Assembly: GCA_947630875.1 (NCBI GenBank)
Contig: CANRJG010000022.1
Span: 1 to 36,182, forward strand
From: an uncultured Lachnospiraceae bacterium
GTDB taxonomy: Bacteria > Bacillota > Clostridia > Lachnospirales > Lachnospiraceae
Reading direction: 5' to 3'
Length of the DNA: 36,182 bases
Shown: positions 32,059-36,182 of the stretch, piece after piece
Position numbering within the stretch: the stretch's first letter is position 1
How the letters are laid out: every line of letters starts with the position of its first letter
Made by a program: the position numbers and the translations under genes
Notes under the pieces: model-generated
The model's input: only the letters and a program-made list of their open reading frames with translations
The model's database searches: none
Told to the model about the DNA's origin: nothing

Positions 32059-32783
32059 GCTGTTTTATTCCTCCATCGATTCAAATAGGTTTTCAGTTTT
32101 TCCGGCTGGCCGTTCATCACCAGCGCTTCCGGAAATTCCAGTTCCTCCAGCAGGCTGCAGGCCGTGCCGAAATTTCCGATCATATCATCAAAATGTGCGT
32201 CGCTGCCCAGCAGAATCGGCGCACCGTATTTCTCACAGGTTTTCAAAAGCAGACGGTCATTTTCCGGCCCGTTTTTCCGGGCGTTTTCCGGATCCAGGGA
32301 AGAAGCATTCAGCTCCAGCAGAACGCCGTTGGCAATAGCCCCCTTCACCAGCCGCTCATAATCCAGCGGATATCTGTCGTCGTCCGGATGTCCGATGATG
32401 TTGACAAAGGGATTTTCCATGGCGTGCAGCAGCGCATCCGTATTTTCCGTCCGGGTGCCGCTTTTGATGCACCTGGTGTGCAGGCTGGCAATGGCAAAAT
32501 CCAGCTGCAGCAGTCCCCGCTGTTCCAGATCGATGCTGCCCTGAAAATCCAGCACATTCAGCTCCGCCCCTTTTAAAATACGGATCCCGTACAAATGGTC
32601 CGGAATCACATGATAATTGATAAAATACAGCGGATGGCAGGACCCGGGCATGGCCGGTGCGTGCTCGGCAAATCCCAGCCACTCCATGCCTTTTTCCGCC
32701 GCGGTCTTCGCCATTTCCTTCAGACTGCAGTAGGCATGGCCGCTGGCGCTGGTATGTGTATGAAGATCAATTTTGTATTTCAT
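32055..32783 (-). CDS. PHP-domain phosphatase, YcdX-like
   Basis: A 242-residue stand-alone PHP domain hydrolase with a trinuclear metal centre. Metal ligands are visible in order: H8 and H10 (DLHTHTSASGHA), the glutamate in KGAELNVLD, the histidine in ASLHTRC, GHPDD, and the DAH of GSDAHFDD. Relatives are phosphoesterases with broad sugar- or nucleotide-phosphate activity. The ATG at 32783 gives the usual family start; an ATG 12 nt upstream is possible. It overlaps the uridine phosphorylase gene by 17 nt and the cyclophilin gene by 4 nt. Confidence 0.88.
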   Translation of the reverse strand: MKYKIDLHTHTSASGHAYCSLKEMAKTAAEKGMEWLGFAEHAPAMPGSCHPLYFINYHVIPDHLYGIRILKGAELNVLDFQGSIDLEQRGLLQLDFAIASLHTRCIKSGTRTENTDALLHAMENPFVNIIGHPDDDRYPLDYERLVKGAIANGVLLELNASSLDPENARKNGPENDRLLLKTCEKYGAPILLGSDAHFDDMIGNFGTACSLLEELEFPEALVMNGQPEKLKTYLNRWRNKTA

Positions 32784-33552
32784 GTTCTCTGTCATGCGCA
32801 ATCAATCGCTTCATGGCTTCCACCGCAATCGAAATCGAATCCGCATTGCTGTCATTTCGCTGCATGGGAAGTCCTTGGTTTGCCCTTTCCTGATTCCATA
32901 TTACATGGTACACGGCCCCTGCCCGCACACCCCGGGCCGCGGCCACCGTAAATACCGTATCCGTTTCCATTTCACTGGCAAGTACCCCCAGCTGTTTGAA
33001 TGCCTCCCATTTTTGCAGCAGCATATCCGAAACCGGCATGGACGCCGGAGAATGCTGCCCGTAAAAGGAATCCTTGCTCTGGACCACGCCCACATGATAG
33101 CGCACCCCCAGCTGCTCTGCCGCTGCCGTCAGGGCGCACAGTACCTGATAGTCTGCGGTAGCCGGATATTCCGCCGGGGCGTATTCATCTGCCGTACCGC
33201 CCATGCGCACGGCGCTCATGGCGATGCATGCGTCTCCGCTCTCTACCTGCAAGGCAATGCCGCCGCAGGTGCCCACGCGAATCAGCGTGTCCGCCCCCAG
33301 CGACACCAGTTCCTCCACGGCAATGGCCGCCGAAGGCCCGCCGATACCGGTAGAACAGACGCTGACCTTCTCTCCCATCAGACTGCCGCTGTAAATATTA
33401 AATTCCCGGTTGCAGCCCACGTGATACGGGTTGTCAAAACAGGCGGCAATGGCTTCGCATCTGCCGGGATCCCCCGGAAGAATCACATATCTGCCGATGT
33501 CTTCTTTTCCGCAGTTCAAATGATACATTCTGCCTTCGCTGGAAATGTCCAT
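32767..33552 (-). CDS. udp: Uridine phosphorylase-like nucleoside phosphorylase
   Basis: A 261-residue nucleoside phosphorylase I family enzyme that splits uridine (or a related nucleoside) with phosphate to base and ribose-1-phosphate. The phosphate site ILPGDPGRCEAIA and the loop RVGTCGGIA are diagnostic, and EMETDTVFTVAAARG carries the ribose-binding Met-Glu. GGAGG lies 6 nt before the ATG at 33552. It begins 22 nt after the SDR stop. The exact base preference (uracil versus purine) is not certain, but the length and motifs favour Udp. Confidence 0.88.
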   Translation of the reverse strand: MDISSEGRMYHLNCGKEDIGRYVILPGDPGRCEAIAACFDNPYHVGCNREFNIYSGSLMGEKVSVCSTGIGGPSAAIAVEELVSLGADTLIRVGTCGGIALQVESGDACIAMSAVRMGGTADEYAPAEYPATADYQVLCALTAAAEQLGVRYHVGVVQSKDSFYGQHSPASMPVSDMLLQKWEAFKQLGVLASEMETDTVFTVAAARGVRAGAVYHVIWNQERANQGLPMQRNDSNADSISIAVEAMKRLIAHDREHEIQN

Positions 33553-33574
33553 GGTCGTCCTCCTGCTCCGTAGG

Positions 33575-34372
33575 TTACGGCTGCTTGCCGATATAAGCCA
33601 GGATGCCGCCGTCCACGTAAAGGATGTGGCCGTTGACAAAATTCGACGCGTCGGACGCTAAAAATACCGCAGGGCCTTCCAGATCTTCGGTGGTGCCCCA
33701 TCTGGCCGCCGGCGTCTTGGCAATGATAAAGGAATCAAAGGGATGTCTGGAGCCGTCGGGCTGACGCTCCCGCAAAGGCGCCGTCTGGGGCGTGGCGATA
33801 TAGCCGGGGCCGATGCCGTTGCACTGAATATTGTATTCACCGTATTCGGAAGCAATATTCCGGGTCAGCATCTTCAGACCGCCCTTGGCCGCCGCATAGG
33901 CGGACACGGTCTCTCTGCCCAGTTCGCTCATCATGGAGCAGATGTTGATAATCTTGCCGTGCCCTTTTTTGATCATCCCGGGAATCACCGCTTTTGAAAC
34001 AATAAAGGGGGCGTTTAAGTCCACGTCCACTACCTTCCGGAATTCCGCCGCGTCCATTTCACACATGGGAATCCGGCGGATGATGCCCGCGTTGTTCACC
34101 AGAATGTCCACGCCGCCTTCTTCTTTTTCCAGTTTTTCGGTCAGCGCCTGCACCTGCGCCTCATCCGTCACATCGCAGACGTATCCCTTTACGGGAATGC
34201 CCTCCGCAGCATAAGAAGCCAGGCCCTTGTCCACCAGTTCCTGATTGATATCGTTGAAAATGATCTTCGCGCCGGCCCGTGCAAAGGCCTTCGCGATTGC
34301 AAATCCGATCCCGTAGGAAGCGCCTGTGATCCAGGCAGTTTTGCCTTCCAGGGAAAACATATCTTTCTGCAT
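33575..34372 (-). CDS. SDR-family dehydrogenase, gluconate 5-dehydrogenase-like
   Basis: A 265-residue classical short-chain dehydrogenase/reductase. The cofactor motif TGASYGIG (17-24), NNAG (93-96) and the catalytic Ser146, Tyr159 and Lys163 (YAAAK) are all present. Sequence features such as IICSMMSELGRETVSAYAAAKGG and GPGYIATPQTAPLRE resemble gluconate 5-dehydrogenase, which interconverts gluconate and 5-ketogluconate, but 3-ketosugar or other keto-acid substrates are possible. The ATG at 34372 has GGAGG 8 nt upstream. It is the first gene of a four-gene operon with its own promoter. Confidence 0.88.
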   Translation of the reverse strand: MQKDMFSLEGKTAWITGASYGIGFAIAKAFARAGAKIIFNDINQELVDKGLASYAAEGIPVKGYVCDVTDEAQVQALTEKLEKEEGGVDILVNNAGIIRRIPMCEMDAAEFRKVVDVDLNAPFIVSKAVIPGMIKKGHGKIINICSMMSELGRETVSAYAAAKGGLKMLTRNIASEYGEYNIQCNGIGPGYIATPQTAPLRERQPDGSRHPFDSFIIAKTPAARWGTTEDLEGPAVFLASDASNFVNGHILYVDGGILAYIGKQP

Positions 34373-34409
34373 GTTTTCTGCCTCCATTAAAATATACTGA
34401 TTTTTGTTC

Positions 34410-34438
34410 ATTATAGCACAAACGCAACAGACAGACAA
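34410..34438 (-). promoter_or_regulatory. Sigma-A-type promoter of the SDR-udp operon
   Basis: On the minus strand, -35 TTGTCT (34433-34438), a 17-nt spacer and perfect -10 TATAAT (34410-34415) with TGC before it (extended -10). It lies 37 nt before the ATG. Confidence 0.7.
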
Positions 34439-34513
34439 CCGCGGCTTGACTTTTTTACTTTAAAGCGATAGAGTATAAACGGTTGTTATTTCTTCAAATC
34501 AGGAGGTCTTTTC

Positions 34514-35890
34514 GTGAACAATTCTTATGACGTGATTATTATCGGCGCCGGTCCCGGCGGCATTTTTTCTGCCTATGAGCTGTTAAAACAAAATAAACAT
34601 ATACGCATCGCCGTCTTTGAAGCGGGCAATCCGCTGGAAAAACGCAAATGTCCCATTGACGGCAAAACTGTCAAATCCTGCATTCACTGCAAGACCTGCG
34701 CCATCATGAACGGTTTCGGCGGCGCAGGCGCTTTTTCCGACGGAAAATATAATATCACCAATGAATTCGGCGGCACTCTGTACCAGTACATCGGCCGGCA
34801 GACTGCTCTGGAGCTGATGCGCTATGTGGATCAGCTCAATCTCGCTTACGGCGGGGAAGGCTCCAAACTCTACTCCACTGCCAACTCCGAAATCAAGCGG
34901 CTCTGCCTGCAAAACAAACTGCATCTGTTAGACGCCAGCGTCCGGCATCTGGGCACGGACAAAAACTACGTGGTGCTGCAGAATCTGTTCGCGCTGCTGA
35001 AAGAGCAGGTGGATTTCTTCTTTAACGCGCCGGTGGAAACCGTGGACTGCCTGGAGGAAGGCTACCGCATTACCGCCGACGGACAGACCTTTACCTGCAA
35101 AGAATGTATCATTTCCGTAGGCCGCTCCGGCAGCAAATGGATGGAAAGCATCTGCAAACATCTGGACATTCCCACCCAGTCCAACCGGGTGGATATCGGC
35201 GTCCGGGTGGAACTGCCCGCGGAAGTCTTTTCTCATCTGACCGATGAGCTTTATGAAAGCAAGATCATGTACCGGACGGAGAAATACGCCGATCTGGTGC
35301 GCACCTTCTGTATGAATCCCAGAGGGGCCGTGGTCACGGAAAATACCAACGGCATCATTACCGTCAACGGCCACAGCTATGAAGATCCGGCGAAACATAC
35401 GGAAAATACCAACTTTGCGCTGCTGGTGGCGAAACATTTTTCCGAGCCTTTCAAGGACAGCACCGGTTACGCGGAAAGCATCGCCCACCTCTCCAATATG
35501 CTGGGCGGCGGCGTGATCGTACAGCGTTTCGGCGACCTGATCAAAGGACAGCGCAGCACCCATTCCCGGATGGAAAAATGTTTTGTGACCCCCACCCTTT
35601 CCGCGACGCCGGGAGATCTGAGCCTCGTCATGCCGAAGCGGATCTTAGATGGTATCATCGAAATGATTTACGCACTGGACCGCATCGCCCCCGGCACGGC
35701 CAACGAGGACACCCTGCTTTACGGCGTGGAAGTCAAATTTTACAATATGGAAGTGCAGCTGGACGAAACCCTCTGCACGCCCCACAAAGGACTTTACGTC
35801 ATCGGCGACGGCAGCGGCGTGACCCATTCCCTCTCCCATGCTTCCGCCAGCGGCGTTTTCGTGGCGCGGGAAATTGCGAAACATTATTGA
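34514..35890 (+). CDS. FAD-dependent dehydrogenase of the COG2509 type
   Basis: A 458-residue flavoprotein. The Rossmann FAD motif is IIIGAGPGGIFSAYE (G11, G13, G16). A cysteine group C46, C56, C59 and C62 (CPI...CIHCKTC) is followed by the family signature GFGGAGAFSDGK (67-78), and the C-terminal FAD-binding segment YVIGDGSGVTHSLSHA closes the domain. The cysteines could bind a metal or cluster. The start is a GTG at 34514 with AGGAGG 7 nt upstream. The physiological substrate of this family is unknown. It is divergent from the SDR operon; only a weak TATAAA at 34474-34479 is seen as a promoter. Confidence 0.88.
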   Translation: MNNSYDVIIIGAGPGGIFSAYELLKQNKHIRIAVFEAGNPLEKRKCPIDGKTVKSCIHCKTCAIMNGFGGAGAFSDGKYNITNEFGGTLYQYIGRQTALELMRYVDQLNLAYGGEGSKLYSTANSEIKRLCLQNKLHLLDASVRHLGTDKNYVVLQNLFALLKEQVDFFFNAPVETVDCLEEGYRITADGQTFTCKECIISVGRSGSKWMESICKHLDIPTQSNRVDIGVRVELPAEVFSHLTDELYESKIMYRTEKYADLVRTFCMNPRGAVVTENTNGIITVNGHSYEDPAKHTENTNFALLVAKHFSEPFKDSTGYAESIAHLSNMLGGGVIVQRFGDLIKGQRSTHSRMEKCFVTPTLSATPGDLSLVMPKRILDGIIEMIYALDRIAPGTANEDTLLYGVEVKFYNMEVQLDETLCTPHKGLYVIGDGSGVTHSLSHASASGVFVAREIAKHY

Positions 35891-35992
35891 TTCTGATAGA
35901 CAGCAAAGGACCCCTTACCTTGGCGGGTTGAACTTAGGGATTTACAGAAACAAATAAATTCAAACTGATGATCTTCTAGCGGGATAAAAGAG
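35891..35992 (+). other. AT-rich gene-free stretch before the terminator
   Basis: No gene seen. The base composition is more AT-rich than the neighbouring genes. Confidence 0.5.
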
Positions 35993-36035
35993 AAAGACCA
36001 CGTTAACGGAGAACCATTCGTTGACGTGGTCTTTT
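35993..36035. terminator. Terminator downstream of the FAD protein gene
   Basis: Arms 35993-36008 and 36019-36034 (AAAGACCACGT... pairing with ...ACGTGGTCTTT, 16 bp with one wobble), flanked by A on the left and T on the right, so usable from both sides. Confidence 0.8.
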
Positions 36036-36114
36036 GCCTGTTCATTTTACTCCAGCTTTATACATCAATTCTTCTATAAAAAAGAGCCATTTTATCTTAT
36101 CGGTCATTGATATG

Positions 36115-36163
36115 ATCCCCCTTAGGTAGACAAGGTAAATACCAAAATCTACCTAAGGGGGAT
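36115..36163. repeat. 16-bp perfect inverted repeat
   Basis: ATCCCCCTTAGGTAGA (36115-36130) and its exact complement TCTACCTAAGGGGGAT (36148-36163) around a 17-nt loop. In RNA it would make a strong hairpin just before the ATG at 36169, hiding nothing of the start but blocking read-through transcription from outside. Confidence 0.9.
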
Positions 36164-36168
36164 TCTTT

Positions 36169-36182
36169 ATGTCAAAATCTAA
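36169..36182 (+). CDS. Start of a possible transposase orfA (four codons only)
   Basis: ATG at 36169, directly after the inverted repeat, reading M-S-K-S before the window ends. AAGGGGGAT lies 6-15 nt upstream as a ribosome site, formed by the right arm of the hairpin. Identity is inferred from the IS-like layout only. Confidence 0.3.

Larger units (their letters stand above)
36113..36182 (+). mobile_element. Left end of an IS3/IS150-like insertion sequence (cut by window edge)
   Basis: The sequence TGATCCCCCTTAGGTAGAC begins with TG and a C-run like IS150-group terminal repeats. It is followed by a hairpin made from the same end sequence and then at once by an ATG (36169), the layout of IS150-type left ends before orfA. 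The true terminus may be the TG at 36108 or 36113. The element continues past the window, so the right end and transposase cannot be confirmed. Confidence 0.5.

Noticed and set aside
34446-34479. TTGACT and TATAAA before the FAD protein as another 22-nt Spo0A-type promoter
   Set aside because: No 0A-like box is present, and TTTTTA at 16 nt from the TATAAA gives an ordinary, if weak, reading. The gene has no sporulation link.
1-36182. CRISPR arrays, tRNA or rRNA genes, prophage, defence islands
   Set aside because: No regular repeats, cloverleaf-like sequence, phage genes or known defence genes were seen on either strand.

Overview
The window looks like a chromosomal segment of an anaerobic, endospore-forming Clostridia bacterium, most likely Lachnospiraceae. 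The reasons are a moderately GC-rich Firmicute gene style with strong AGGAGG ribosome sites, an archaeal/eukaryal-type short prolyl-tRNA synthetase, a rubredoxin-first rubrerythrin, and many sporulation genes (spoIIE, yabP, yabQ, a CotS-like protein, cwlD, a Csp-like subtilisin). The yabO/rqcP-yabP-yabQ-divIC-spoIIE-tilS-hpt-ftsH order known from Bacillus subtilis is kept almost intact. No CRISPR array, prophage, rRNA or tRNA was seen.

Layout, left to right. (1) 1-3435 (-): dnaE, its last few codons cut by the window edge. (2) 3607-3804 (+): a 65-residue ferredoxin-thioredoxin-reductase-like protein. (3) 3875-5637 (-): an ECF sigma factor and a membrane-anchored anti-sigma-like partner. (4) 5800-6339 (-): reverse rubrerythrin. 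(5) 12900 down to 6482 (-): eight genes that overlap or nearly touch: GH13 amylase, nth, a 33-residue membrane peptide, an AIR-synthase C-domain orphan, lrp, an aminotransferase, trmL and an rRNA-type methyltransferase. (6) about 13086-12986 (-): a possible small RNA with three CCCC motifs. (7) 20296 down to 13159 (-): the sporulation/division/housekeeping block rqcP-yabP-yabQ-divIC, spoIIE, tilS, hpt, ftsH. (8) 26911 down to 20371 (-): fucU-like, flavin reductase, proS, cca, then a cotS-like gene and a phosphohexomutase. (9) 27056-29478 (+): cwlD and a csp-like protease, overlapping by 4 nt. (10) 29591-31318 (+): acyl-CoA synthetase. (11) 34372 down to 31414 (-): SDR dehydrogenase, uridine phosphorylase, PHP phosphatase, cyclophilin lipoprotein. 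(12) 34514-35890 (+): COG2509-type FAD protein. (13) 36113 to the end: apparent left end of an IS3/IS150-like insertion sequence.

The most informative signals are regulatory. The promoter of spoIIE has the unusual 21-nt spacing and -35-overlapping 0A-like box of Spo0A-activated promoters. A sigma-E-like promoter sits between rqcP and yabP. A sigma-K-like promoter sits in front of the cotS-like gene. Read together they suggest that three stages of the sporulation cascade can be read from this one window. I did not find a dramatic new system. The least explained items are the C-rich RNA candidate, the coupled nth/small membrane peptide/AIRS-C genes, and the ECF sigma pair with its own ECF-type promoter. 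Promoter and RNA calls are pattern matches by eye.
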